Origin: an uncultured Rhodocyclaceae bacterium
Lineage (GTDB): Bacteria > Pseudomonadota > Gammaproteobacteria > Burkholderiales > Rhodocyclaceae
Length of the DNA stretch: 64,000 bases
Direction: 5' to 3'
NCBI GenBank assembly: GCA_934271525.1
Contig: CAKQRL010000010.1
Location: 9,517 to 73,516, forward strand
Positions 56,645 to 64,000 of this stretch are shown piece by piece. The first letter of the stretch is position 1. Each line of letters opens with the position of its first letter. The notes beneath the pieces are model-generated. The model saw nothing but the letters and a program-made list of their open reading frames with translations, was not told the origin of the DNA and searched no databases. A program made the translations under genes and the position numbers.

Positions 56645-57421
56645 ATGGCGATTATTCATCCCAGCGCCATTGTTTCTCCCAAAGCGCAATTAGCTGAAAA
56701 TGTTGAAATTGGCGCTTATTCCATTGTGGGCGAAGATGTTTGTATTGACGAAGGCACCATCATTGAATCGCACGTGGTCATTAAAGGCAGAACGCAAATC
56801 GGCAAAAATAACCATATTTATCAATTTTGTTCCTTGGGTGAAATTCCGCAAGATAAAAAATACGCCGGCGAACCCACGCAACTTGTAATTGGCAACAACA
56901 ACACCATTCGCGAATTTTGCACTTTTAACTTGGGCACCGTGCAAGACAGAGGCGTTACACGCTTGGGCGATGACAATTGGATTATGGGTTATGTCCACAT
57001 CGCGCACGATTGCCAAGTTGGCAGCCACACCATTTTTGCCAACAATGCGCAACTTGCCGGCCACGTTTTGGTGGAAGATTGGGTGGTTTTTGGCGGTTAT
57101 ACGGGCGTGCATCAATTTTGCCACGTGGGCGCGCATGTGATGACGGCGGCGTATTCTTTAATTGTGCAAGATGTGCCGCCTTTTGTGTTGGTGGCAGGCA
57201 ACACCGCCAAACCTTTTGGTTTGAATGTGGAAGGTTTAAAACGGCGCGGATTTACTTCTGATCAGTTGAGTTCTCTTAAAACTGCTTACCGTTATTTGTA
57301 TAGAATGGGTTTGCGTTTGGATGAAGCCAAAGAAGAATTGTCTGAACTTGCCAAAAAAGAACCAGAGGTTAAGCGTTTTGTGGATTTTATAGAACATTCG
57401 CATCGCGGTTTGGTGCGTTAG
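56645..57421 (+). CDS. lpxA: UDP-N-acetylglucosamine acyltransferase
   Basis: The 258-residue trimeric beta-helix enzyme has the catalytic histidine in YVHIAHDCQVG and the GEIPQDKKYAGEPT loop diagnostic for LpxA. It performs the first committed step of lipid A synthesis. It starts one base after the fabZ stop. A double hairpin of repeat arms separates it from lpxB. Confidence 0.96.
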   Translation: MAIIHPSAIVSPKAQLAENVEIGAYSIVGEDVCIDEGTIIESHVVIKGRTQIGKNNHIYQFCSLGEIPQDKKYAGEPTQLVIGNNNTIREFCTFNLGTVQDRGVTRLGDDNWIMGYVHIAHDCQVGSHTIFANNAQLAGHVLVEDWVVFGGYTGVHQFCHVGAHVMTAAYSLIVQDVPPFVLVAGNTAKPFGLNVEGLKRRGFTSDQLSSLKTAYRYLYRMGLRLDEAKEELSELAKKEPEVKRFVDFIEHSHRGLVR

Positions 57422-57430
57422 TTTTTTAAT

Positions 57431-57506
57431 CCGTGGATTTTTTAATTTAAAAAAATCCACGGTAAACCGATTATTTTTTTCAAAATTTTTTGAAGTTGAC
57501 CGTGGA
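57431..57506. repeat. Nested repeat hairpins between lpxA and lpxB
   Basis: A partial arm CCGTGGA (57431-57437) can pair with the left arm TCCACGGTAAAC (57456-57467), which can alternatively pair with the right arm GTTGACCGTGGA (57495-57506). The two hairpins are mutually exclusive. The right arm contains the lpxB start codons. Confidence 0.85.
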
Positions 57507-58641
57507 AATTGCAATTGTTGCGGGCGAACCTTCGGGCGATTTGTTGGCTGCCGAATTGGTTGCGGCATTTTTGAAAAAAAATCCAAAGGCGCATTTTTTT
57601 GGCATTGGTGGTGAAAAAATGCAACAAGTCGGCGTTGAAATCATAGCGCCAATGGCTACGCTTTCTGTTATGGGTTACAAAGATGCGCTGTTGAATTTGC
57701 CCAAAATTCTCAATATCCGAAAACGGCTTTTAAACACAATTTTCAAACGCAAACCTAGCGTTTTTGTGGGCGTTGATGCGCCGGATTTTAATTTGAATAT
57801 TGAAAAAACACTTAAAAAACAAGGGTTTAAAACAATCCATTGGGTTAGTCCTTCCGTTTGGGCGTGGCGCAAAAAACGCATTTTTAAAATCAAACAATTG
57901 GTGGATGAAATTTGGACGCTTTTTCCATTTGAAACGGCGCTCTACCAACAAGTGAATGTGCCAGCCTATTTTTTGGGGCATCCCTTGGCGGATAAAATTC
58001 CTTTAAAAAACGATGCTTTCAAAGCAAAAGAAGCCTTGGGATTGAATTTTGATGCACCAGTTTTTGCGTTTTTGCCCGGTTCTCGTTTGAAAGAAGTGCA
58101 AAACCATGCGAATTTGTTCGTTCAAACGGCAAATGTTTTAAGTCAAAAAATTCCCAAAGCGCAATTTGTTGTGCCATTGGTTAATGCCAATTTAACGCAA
58201 ATTTTTGAAGAATCTTTAAAACACAACCGCAACCGTGCTTTGTTTTTTTTGTTGCAAAAACAAACCGACCAAGCGCTTTTGTCTTGCGATGTGGCTTTGG
58301 TGGCAAGCGGCACGGCAACTTTGGAAGCCGCACTTTACAAAAAACCGATGGTCATCACTTACAAACTTTCGCCTTTAACCTTTTGGCTTGCCAAAAAAAT
58401 GGTCCAAACAAAATGGGTGGGTTTGCCCAATGTTTTGTGTGATGAAGAAATTGTCCCTGAAATTTTGCAAAACGCCGCTTCTCCCAAAAACCTTGCCGAA
58501 TCCTTATTTGATTTTTATCACGACCAAGAAAAACGGCAAAAAGTTGCCACACAATTTTTAAATTTACACCAAACTTTAAAACAAAATGCCGCTGAAAATG
58601 CGGCAAGAAGGCTTGAAATTTTTTTGAAAAATCATTTATAA
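57502..58641 (+). CDS. lpxB: Lipid A disaccharide synthase
   Basis: The 379-residue GT19 enzyme has the N-terminal AIVAGEPSGD, SVWAWRKKR and FLPGSRLKEVQNH motifs. It condenses UDP-diacylglucosamine and lipid X. The frame offers TTG at 57490 and 57496 and GTG at 57502; the last two lie in the repeat arm. GTG gives MEIAIVAGEPSGD, close to family length; no start codon exists further down before the conserved motif. No Shine-Dalgarno is obvious, so translation may be weak or coupled. Confidence 0.93.
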   Translation: MEIAIVAGEPSGDLLAAELVAAFLKKNPKAHFFGIGGEKMQQVGVEIIAPMATLSVMGYKDALLNLPKILNIRKRLLNTIFKRKPSVFVGVDAPDFNLNIEKTLKKQGFKTIHWVSPSVWAWRKKRIFKIKQLVDEIWTLFPFETALYQQVNVPAYFLGHPLADKIPLKNDAFKAKEALGLNFDAPVFAFLPGSRLKEVQNHANLFVQTANVLSQKIPKAQFVVPLVNANLTQIFEESLKHNRNRALFFLLQKQTDQALLSCDVALVASGTATLEAALYKKPMVITYKLSPLTFWLAKKMVQTKWVGLPNVLCDEEIVPEILQNAASPKNLAESLFDFYHDQEKRQKVATQFLNLHQTLKQNAAENAARRLEIFLKNHL

Positions 58642-58657
58642 TTCTGCCTTTTCCAAT

Positions 58658-58734
58658 GGCGGCGTTAGCTCAGTTGGTAGAGTACCGGATTGTGATTCCG
58701 GCTGTCACCAGTTCGATCCTGGTACGCCGCCCCA
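58658..58734 (+). tRNA. tRNA-His (GTG)
   Basis: The cloverleaf closes with a seven-base acceptor stem GCGGCGT/ACGCCGC, the extra 5' G(-1) at 58658 opposite C73 that is unique to tRNA-His, D arm GCTCAGTTGGTAGAGT, anticodon loop TTGTGAT with GTG at 58692-58694, T arm ACCAGTTCGATCCTGGT and encoded CCA (58732-58734). Confidence 0.97.
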
Positions 58735-58741
58735 GATTTTT

Positions 58742-58771
58742 AGCCCGTTTCTTTTCAAAGCGGGCTTTTTT
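58742..58771 (+). terminator. Rho-independent terminator after tRNA-His
   Basis: AGCCCG (58742-58747) pairs with CGGGCT (58761-58766), the loop being extendable by A-T pairs, followed by a T run. The efp ATG lies 17 bases later. Confidence 0.85.
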
Positions 58772-58787
58772 ATAAAAGGTAAGCAAA

Positions 58788-59345
58788 ATGAAAATCGCAC
58801 AAGAATTGCGCTCGGGCAATGTGATTGTGGTCAATGGTGCGCCTTTGGTGGTGCAAAAAACGGAATACAACAAATCTGGCCGCAATGCCGCCGTGGTTAA
58901 AATGAAACTTAAAAACCTTTTAACCGGTGCGCCATCCGAAGCCGTTTACAAAGCCGATGACAAATTTGACGTGGTGGTGCCAGAAAAAAAAGAAGTAACC
59001 TATTCTTATTTTGCCGACCCAATGTATGTGTTCATGGATGAAGAATACAACCAATACGAAGTGGAAGCGGACAACATGACGGACGCTTTAAAATACTTGG
59101 AAGACGGTATGCCTTGCGAAGTGGTTTTTTACGAAGGGCGCGCCATTTCGGTTGAATTGCCCACCATTTTGGTGCGTGAGGTTACATACACCGAACCGGC
59201 TGTGAAAGGGGATACTTCCGGCAAAGTGATGAAACCTGCCAAAATTGCCACGGGTTTTGAATTGCAAGTGCCCGCCTTTGTTGAAATTGGCGACAAAATT
59301 GAAATTGATACCCGCACGGACGAATACCGCAGCCGCACAAAATAA
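58788..59345 (+). CDS. efp: Elongation factor P, arginine-32 type
   Basis: The 185-residue three-barrel protein enters the ribosomal E site and relieves stalling at polyproline. The tip of domain I reads KSGRNAA with Arg at position 32, where E. coli EF-P has a lysine modified by EpmA. Arg32 EF-Ps of betaproteobacteria and Pseudomonas are rhamnosylated by EarP using dTDP-rhamnose. Neither earP nor rml genes lie in the window. Confidence 0.95.
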   Translation: MKIAQELRSGNVIVVNGAPLVVQKTEYNKSGRNAAVVKMKLKNLLTGAPSEAVYKADDKFDVVVPEKKEVTYSYFADPMYVFMDEEYNQYEVEADNMTDALKYLEDGMPCEVVFYEGRAISVELPTILVREVTYTEPAVKGDTSGKVMKPAKIATGFELQVPAFVEIGDKIEIDTRTDEYRSRTK

Positions 59346-59364
59346 TGATTGGCTTGAAACAAAA

Positions 59365-59382
59365 TCCACGCAAAAGCGTGGA
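59365..59382. repeat. Compact repeat hairpin after efp
   Basis: TCCACG-CAAAAG-CGTGGA with A and T runs outside, a terminator-like relic of the paired repeat that kept only six bases of each arm. Confidence 0.8.
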
Positions 59383-59415
59383 TTTTGTTTTTTTAGATTT
59401 TTTGTTTTAAAAAAA

Positions 59416-59427
59416 TCCACGGTCAAC
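59416..59427. repeat. Half uptake-like repeat upstream of argC
   Basis: TCCACGGTCAAC followed by two T8-G tracts; no second arm before the argC start at 59482. Confidence 0.85.
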
Positions 59428-59481
59428 CAAAATTTTTTTTGATTTTTTTTGAAAATATTTTTTTTAAAAAAGGGCAGGGCA

Positions 59482-60411
59482 ATGTTTAAAATTTTTGTGG
59501 ATGGTTTGGAAGGCACCACGGGTTTGCAAATTTTGGATTATTTGGCAAAACGCAATGACATTGAATTGCTCAAAATTGATTCGGATAAACGCAAAGATTT
59601 AAACGCCCGCGCCGAACTCATCAATGCTTCTGATTTAACATTTTTGTGCTTGCCCGATGATGCCGCGCGGCAATCCGTTAGCCTTTGCACCAATCCCAAA
59701 ACTTGCATTATTGACGCTTCCACGGCGCATCGCGTTAATCCTGCTTGGGTTTATGGCTTGCCAGAATTGTGTGCCGAACAGCGCGAAAAAATCAAAAATG
59801 CCCGCCGCATTGCCAACCCGGGCTGCCACGCTTCTGCTTTTATTTTGGCGGTGCGCCCGTTGATTGAAAAAAACATTTTAAAAAACACCGCGAAAATTAT
59901 GGCGCATTCTTTAACGGGTTATTCGGGCGGTGGCAAAAAAATGATTGCGGAATATGAAGAAAAACCGCAAAAAGAACATTTAAAATCCCCGCGCCCGTAT
60001 GCGTTAAATTTAGCGCACAAACATTTGCCCGAAATGCAGTTTTATGCGGGTTTAAAAAACGCGCCAACTTTTTTGCCGATTGTTGCCGATTATTTTAAAG
60101 GTTTGAGCGTTTGTGTTTTTTTTAATTCCGCCGATTTTAATTCAAACTTTTCTGCGGAAGATATTCAAAATGCTTTAAAAGAATATTACAAAAACTCGCC
60201 TTTTATTCGTGTTTTGCCATTGGATTTTCAAAATAATTTTTGGGATATTCAACAAAACAACAGCAGCAATTTTGTGGATTTACAACTTTTAAATAATGGT
60301 GAACATTTTATTTTAATGTCCCGCTTGGATAATTTAGGCAAAGGCGCTTCCGGCGCCGCCATTCAATCCATGAACATTTATTTTGGTTTGCCTGAAAATA
60401 CGGGATTATAA
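59482..60411 (+). CDS. argC: N-acetyl-gamma-glutamyl-phosphate reductase, type 2
   Basis: The 309-residue enzyme has the nucleotide-binding DGLEGTTGLQI, the catalytic cysteine in NPGCHASAF and SLTGYSGGGKKMI. Its length identifies the shorter type 2 ArgC. It reduces N-acetylglutamyl phosphate in arginine synthesis. The ATG at 59482 follows AGGGCAGGG; the longer frame to 59449 starts in the A/T tract. No other arg genes are nearby. Confidence 0.93.
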   Translation: MFKIFVDGLEGTTGLQILDYLAKRNDIELLKIDSDKRKDLNARAELINASDLTFLCLPDDAARQSVSLCTNPKTCIIDASTAHRVNPAWVYGLPELCAEQREKIKNARRIANPGCHASAFILAVRPLIEKNILKNTAKIMAHSLTGYSGGGKKMIAEYEEKPQKEHLKSPRPYALNLAHKHLPEMQFYAGLKNAPTFLPIVADYFKGLSVCVFFNSADFNSNFSAEDIQNALKEYYKNSPFIRVLPLDFQNNFWDIQQNNSSNFVDLQLLNNGEHFILMSRLDNLGKGASGAAIQSMNIYFGLPENTGL

Positions 60412-60424
60412 AAGAATAAAAAAA

Positions 60425-60475
60425 TCCACGGTCAACCGATTGTTTTTTTCAAAAAAATAATGGGTTGACCGTGGA
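60425..60475. repeat. Paired uptake-like repeat between convergent genes
   Basis: TCCACGGTCAAC (60425-60436) and GTTGACCGTGGA (60464-60475) around T7-C-A7, between argC and nadD. Confidence 0.93.
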
Positions 60476-60496
60476 AAAATTAAAAAATAAAAAAAA

Positions 60497-61108
60497 TTAA
60501 AAATAAATTTTGTTTTTTAAAATATATTCCAAAACATTTTTATTTAAAAAAGAATGGTTTTTATTATTTGTAAAATTATTTTTGTAATTTTCTCTGATTT
60601 GAGTTGAAGAAATATCTTTTGGAAAATGCGAAAGAGTAAAAATTTGTCCACTTTTTTCTTTTTCAAAAGTTTTAAAATTTTCTGGTTTTAAAATAGGAAA
60701 ACAACTGCGCTCAAAAACAATAAAATGCGTTAAATCAAATAATTGTTGGAAATTTTTCCACGTGTGAATTTGGTTAAATGAATCACTTCCAATAATCCAA
60801 AAAAATTCTGTTTCTCTAATGCTATAAAACAAACGCAAATATTCTAATGTTTCAATGGTAAAACTTGGGGTTTTCTTTTTCAATTCAAAATCGCATATTT
60901 TAAAAAAAGGATTGTTTTTTAAAGCCAAACGCAACATTTTTAAGCGTTGATAATTTTTGGCGTAGGGCGTTGCGCGGTGGCTTGGAATGCCACAAGGAAT
61001 AAATAAAACTTGATTTAATTTTAAATGTTTAAAAGCAGAAAAAGCAATAGCCCAATGCCCATTATGAATTGGGTCAAAAGTGCCGCCGAATAATCCAATT
61101 TTTTTCAT
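60497..61108 (-). CDS. nadD: Nicotinate-nucleotide adenylyltransferase
   Basis: The 203-residue nucleotidyltransferase has GGTFDPIHNGHW at the N-terminus, PSHRATPYA and the C-terminal SSTQIRE motif (usual ISST-x-IR). It adenylylates nicotinate mononucleotide in NAD synthesis. It follows the membrane protein gene by three bases on the same strand and is more AT-rich than most neighbours. Confidence 0.93.
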   Translation of the reverse strand: MKKIGLFGGTFDPIHNGHWAIAFSAFKHLKLNQVLFIPCGIPSHRATPYAKNYQRLKMLRLALKNNPFFKICDFELKKKTPSFTIETLEYLRLFYSIRETEFFWIIGSDSFNQIHTWKNFQQLFDLTHFIVFERSCFPILKPENFKTFEKEKSGQIFTLSHFPKDISSTQIRENYKNNFTNNKNHSFLNKNVLEYILKNKIYF

Positions 61109-61111
61109 TTT

Positions 61112-61771
61112 TTATACTCCTTCAAAAATATCATTGTAAGCGGCATAAAATGTTCCCGCCAAAATCGGAAAAATAATCACCAATGCCAAACCTGCCGTTA
61201 AAAAAGAGATAAAAAATAAAATACTAATAAAAATAAATAATATTAAAAATGCTTTATAATTTTTAAAAACTGCTGATATTGATGATTGAATTGCCGTTAC
61301 AATATCCATGCGATGTTTTAAAATTAAAATCGGTGAAAATGAAAAACAAACAAAAAAAGAAAATAAAAGAAAAATAAAAATAAAATATTTTAAAATAAAT
61401 AAAATAATCAAGTCGGCAACAAAAAAATCAAAAAAATAAAAGAAGAATAAGCCAACTGCGGCAAAAATGCTTTGAAATAAAAACAATAAAAAATCAAAAT
61501 AGATCTTAATTTTATAATTATTTCCTATTAAAAATGCAGTTAAAATAAAAAAACTCCAAATATTCGGTAATAAAATAACGGCGAATAAAAAGGCATAAAA
61601 AAATAAAAAATAAAAAATAAAAAGCAGGGCGGTGGAGATTCCAAGCCAAAAAAACGGACGTGCGCCAAAAATCACCGCGCCAATTTGCAACCACACAAAG
61701 ACGTTTTCAGTTAGCGCAAAGCGGCTTTTGCCTGCAAAACGGCGCGGTTGTAATGGGAATTTTGGCGGCAT
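61112..61771 (-). CDS. BPSS1780-like polytopic membrane protein
   Basis: The 219-residue protein has about six helices. The N-terminus LTENVFVWLQIGAVIFGARPFFWLG and the later RMDIVTAIQSSISAVFKNYKAFL segment match the BPSS1780 family of betaproteobacterial membrane proteins, for which no function is known. The stop of the preceding DUF2782 gene overlaps its ATG by one base; nadD follows. Confidence 0.78.
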   Translation of the reverse strand: MPPKFPLQPRRFAGKSRFALTENVFVWLQIGAVIFGARPFFWLGISTALLFIFYFLFFYAFLFAVILLPNIWSFFILTAFLIGNNYKIKIYFDFLLFLFQSIFAAVGLFFFYFFDFFVADLIILFILKYFIFIFLLFSFFVCFSFSPILILKHRMDIVTAIQSSISAVFKNYKAFLILFIFISILFFISFLTAGLALVIIFPILAGTFYAAYNDIFEGV

Positions 61772-62103
61772 TACCAGCTGAACAACACCCAGCGCGGCAC
61801 AGGGAAGACAGCATCGCCAATGCCTTGTTTGATGCGCTCAAAGCGCCCGTCACCGTGCAAATCTACCAAATAATATTCGGGACCAACCGAGGGCGTTACT
61901 TTCACCATATACAATTTGCCGTTTTTGCGGTATTCCTCAAAGCGCGTTTGATCTTTGTGGATGATAGTTACATCATCGGTGCTCAAATCTTCTTCGGAAA
62001 TGGCGGGCGGCGGCGGCACTTCGTCAATAATTTCGCGCTCACCAGCTTGCAAGGTGCAAGAAAAACCTAATAAAATCAAAGAGATAAAAAGTTTTGTGTT
62101 CAT
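61771..62103 (-). CDS. Small exported DUF2782-like protein
   Basis: The 110-residue protein has a signal peptide (residues 1-18, cut near LQA-GE), a Pro/Glu-rich linker and a small domain with TPSVGPEYYLVDLHGDGRFE, which fits the DUF2782 family of periplasmic proteins of unknown function. The ATG at 62103 (MNTKLF) is preferred; the frame to 62157 lacks a signal-like start. Confidence 0.75.
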   Translation of the reverse strand: MNTKLFISLILLGFSCTLQAGEREIIDEVPPPPAISEEDLSTDDVTIIHKDQTRFEEYRKNGKLYMVKVTPSVGPEYYLVDLHGDGRFERIKQGIGDAVFPVPRWVLFSW

Positions 62104-62207
62104 TTTTGTTATCGCTTTCTTTTCTGTAAAAGAGTATTGTAAAACAGTGATTTTCAAAATGCATAAAAAAGCGTAGAATGCGAATTTTTCTCAAATAGGA
62201 TATAAAA

Positions 62208-62462
62208 ATGAGTGAAGCACGTATTCCTTTGGCGCTGATTCCCACGGGGGAAACGGTGCGTTTGGCGAATTTGAGCGAAGAATTGCCGAGCGTGCAGCGT
62301 GAGCAGTTGCACGCTTATGGCTTGGTGCCGGATTGTGAATTGAAGGTGTTGCAGCGCCATCCAATGCCGGTGATTTTGACTGATGAAATTGAAATTGCCT
62401 TGGAAAAGGACGTTGCCCGATGTATTTGGGTGGAACGCAATTCCGACACAATAAATATTTAA
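62208..62462 (+). CDS. FeoA-domain protein
   Basis: The 84-residue protein has the SH3-like FeoA fold: LIPTGETVRLANL, YGLVPDCELKVLQRHPMPVIL and ALEKDVARCIWV. FeoA assists the FeoB ferrous iron transporter. No feoB lies downstream; a paired repeat follows six bases after the stop, so the gene seems to be monocistronic. It is divergent from the DUF2782 gene. Confidence 0.82.
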   Translation: MSEARIPLALIPTGETVRLANLSEELPSVQREQLHAYGLVPDCELKVLQRHPMPVILTDEIEIALEKDVARCIWVERNSDTINI

Positions 62463-62467
62463 AAAAA

Positions 62468-62518
62468 TCCACGGTAGACTTTTGTTTTTTTTGAAAAAAA
62501 TAATTGGTTTACCGTGGA
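62468..62518. repeat. Paired uptake-like repeat after feoA
   Basis: TCCACGGTAGAC (62468-62479) and GTTTACCGTGGA (62507-62518). The left arm has one mismatch to the consensus, the same GTCTACC variant as at holA. Confidence 0.9.
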
Positions 62519-62731
62519 TTGAAGCCTGTGCCGCCATTTGCAAAGGAATTGAAAAACAATGTGCCATAGAAAATAAGGATACTAATAACTTATTGATTGG
62601 CAAACAAATGCAATGCGCGCGATAAGCCGCAAACTTTTGAAAGAGTTTGTGCTCTGAAAAAACACTATTGCCAAAAATCCAAATAAAACAAAGATTTTTG
62701 TTGAAAAAGTGAATGTTTTTACCGTGGGCAA
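62519..62731. other. Intergenic stretch with a possible coding remnant
   Basis: On the plus strand 62521-62625 can be read without stop as a cysteine-containing peptide (EACAAICKGIEKQCAIEN) ending in TAA, but it has no start codon and could be a gene remnant cut off by the repeat. A weak inverted repeat (CAAAC...GTTTG) follows near 62630-62650, and a degenerate arm, TTACCGTGG, ends at 62727. Nothing else is supported. Confidence 0.3.
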
Positions 62732-64000
62732 TTATTTTTTTGCATATTCACCAACAGTCGCATATTCCGCACTGACATCGGTATACGCCGCAGGGTCGTA
62801 AATATTACCTTTTATTTTATAAGCACGTTGAATAGGCCACAAAGTATTATCCGTAGTTTTAATATTAAAATTTCGTGCGTGAATAATTTCTCTATTTTCT
62901 GGGTAATTTTTTAAAATATTGGGTGTAACTTTTGGACAACCTGTTTTTAAGTTTTCACAAAAAATAGTTACTGCATCAAAATTTGCCATAAAACGGGAAT
63001 CGGTTTTAATTTCTCCGATTTTTTCAAAATCTTTGAATAAAAAAAGCGCATCTTGGTTTCTATCTTGTGGCAATAAATGTGGCACCGGAAAAGCAGAATC
63101 TACTCCAGCATGATCACTTAAAACAAATATTTGTGTATTGTCATAAATATTTTCTTCTTTTAACCATTCTAAAAAATCATTTAATAAAAATAAGGAACAC
63201 GCCTCAGAATCAAAATGTTGGTGTCTGGTATATAACGGAGGAATTTTAAAATTTTTTAAATCAGTTGGATAAAATAATTCTTGTTTGTCCCAAACGGTTT
63301 TTTCTTTTAAATAATTGCATTTTCCACCGCCTGCATAAATAGCTTGCGGCGCGTGTGTTATATCTGTGTGAATGAATTTAAAAGTTGGTTTTTTTGAGTT
63401 TGCTTTTTTAATTTGTGAAAATGCATAAAAAGAAGAAACTGAATAAGTTACATTATGCCCATCTGTTCCAGTTCTATATTTAAAAAACCACAAACCATTT
63501 CTATAAACCGAACGCCGCATCCAACCATCCGGCATAAATTTGAATAAACCAAAACTTAAAAAATGCGCCACATCATAAATATGCGGATTATCAAAATTTA
63601 TCCCCGGATGTTTTTTTACAAAATAATTATAAAAATCGCGATGATCATCCACCCAAAACACATTTTCTGTTTTTTGCATCATCTCGCTTGCGGCGTTGGG
63701 GTAGCTGATAAAACCGACTTCATAACCAGCCTTTGTAAAAGCGCGTGCCGTATTCAAATACGCATCGCGCTCGCTTTTTTCATGGTCGGCACGGCGTTTG
63801 TTTTGGTTAATAATAGTGTAATATTCGCCACCGATAATACTTGGAATAGTAAAAACCGTGGCATTTGCCGTGCTCACCGTGTTAGGAAAATAAACAAAAC
63901 CATCCAACTGCGTTTTTAATTGTGGAAAATATTCTAATAAATACGGAAAATGCGACCCCGTAAACATATCCAAAACAATCACCACAACATTTTTTTCATT
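62732..64000 (-). CDS. Partial sulfatase-fold (alkaline phosphatase superfamily) membrane enzyme
   Basis: The reading frame is open to the window edge, so the N-terminal part, probably a set of membrane helices, is missing. The visible domain begins KNVVIVLDMFTGSHF with the first metal aspartate, has STANATVFTIPSIIGG with the candidate nucleophile threonine or serine, HTDITHAP, and the second metal site FVLSDHAG. This is the layout of phosphoethanolamine or phosphoglycerol transferases and related envelope sulfatases. It may decorate LPS or another glycan. Confidence 0.75.
   Translation of the reverse strand, partial: NEKNVVVIVLDMFTGSHFPYLLEYFPQLKTQLDGFVYFPNTVSTANATVFTIPSIIGGEYYTIINQNKRRADHEKSERDAYLNTARAFTKAGYEVGFISYPNAASEMMQKTENVFWVDDHRDFYNYFVKKHPGINFDNPHIYDVAHFLSFGLFKFMPDGWMRRSVYRNGLWFFKYRTGTDGHNVTYSVSSFYAFSQIKKANSKKPTFKFIHTDITHAPQAIYAGGGKCNYLKEKTVWDKQELFYPTDLKNFKIPPLYTRHQHFDSEACSLFLLNDFLEWLKEENIYDNTQIFVLSDHAGVDSAFPVPHLLPQDRNQDALFLFKDFEKIGEIKTDSRFMANFDAVTIFCENLKTGCPKVTPNILKNYPENREIIHARNFNIKTTDNTLWPIQRAYKIKGNIYDPAAYTDVSAEYATVGEYAKK

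Noticed and set aside
667..62518. CRISPR array
   Set aside because: The repeats are dispersed, palindromic in pairs and not evenly spaced; no cas genes.
667..62518. REP/BIME elements mobilised by a RAYT transposase
   Set aside because: No RAYT gene in the window and no GTAG-like tetranucleotide; intragenic arms and paired T-C-A cores fit uptake motifs better. Not excluded for the whole genome.
62154..62603. Minus-strand frame across feoA
   Set aside because: Antisense to a recognisable FeoA domain and translates the repeat.

Overview
The window is AT-rich chromosomal DNA from a betaproteobacterium, most likely in or near the Burkholderiales. The evidence is a PhaM-type polyhydroxyalkanoate granule protein, a circularly permuted two-piece tmRNA whose tag ends in NDERYALAA, an EF-P with arginine at position 32, a BPSS1780-like membrane protein, and the order rseP-bamA-skp-lpxD-fabZ-lpxA-lpxB. 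No transposase, integrase, prophage or CRISPR array was seen. Both edge genes (a membrane glycosyltransferase-like protein on the left, a sulfatase-fold protein on the right) run off the window.

Layout: 1-7.6 kb holds surface and envelope genes, phaM, tcdA and a TolC-MacA-MacB efflux operon. 7.6-11.1 kb is a defence block: an MmeI-like single-chain restriction-modification enzyme, then a RelE-type toxin-antitoxin pair. 11.1-14.3 kb is an aldehyde-stress-like operon (cupin, MerR regulator, aldo/keto reductase, zinc alcohol dehydrogenase) behind a 19-bp-spacer MerR promoter. 14.4-16.5 kb is a GmrSD-like DUF262/DUF1524 protein. 16.7-26 kb is housekeeping (rsgA, orn, lrgAB, rpmE, tandem NSS transporters, pdxA). 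26-31 kb is aroC, a HaeIII-like (GGCC) restriction-modification pair, xseA and sodB. 31-46.7 kb contains fbp, ttcA, a DegS-like protease, 6S RNA, zapA, a J-domain protein, a phase-variable-looking glycan gene pair, holA-lptE, sppA and tadA. 46.7-50.2 kb has the tmRNA, a glycosyltransferase-like protein and an orphan adenine methyltransferase. 50.3-64 kb has nth, the outer-membrane/lipid A operon, tRNA-His, efp, argC, nadD and feoA.

The most striking feature is a dispersed 12-base element, consensus GTT[G/T/C]ACCGTGGA. I counted about 50 copies by eye, roughly one per 1.2 kb. About nineteen sites are inverted pairs around a T7-(C/G)-A7 core at gene ends, where they look like bidirectional terminators; others are single arms. 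Density, placement and pairing resemble the DNA uptake sequences of Neisseriaceae, but the motif is not one I know. The arms have been absorbed into genes: four genes appear to start inside an arm and six take their stop codon from one. Two mobile-type modules, the HaeIII-like pair and the toxin-antitoxin pair, are each bracketed by direct copies of one such hairpin (58 bp identical in the first case). This suggests that these hairpins serve as homology for cassette exchange in a transformable organism. Uptake activity is an inference; the repeats, their positions and the bracketing are seen directly.
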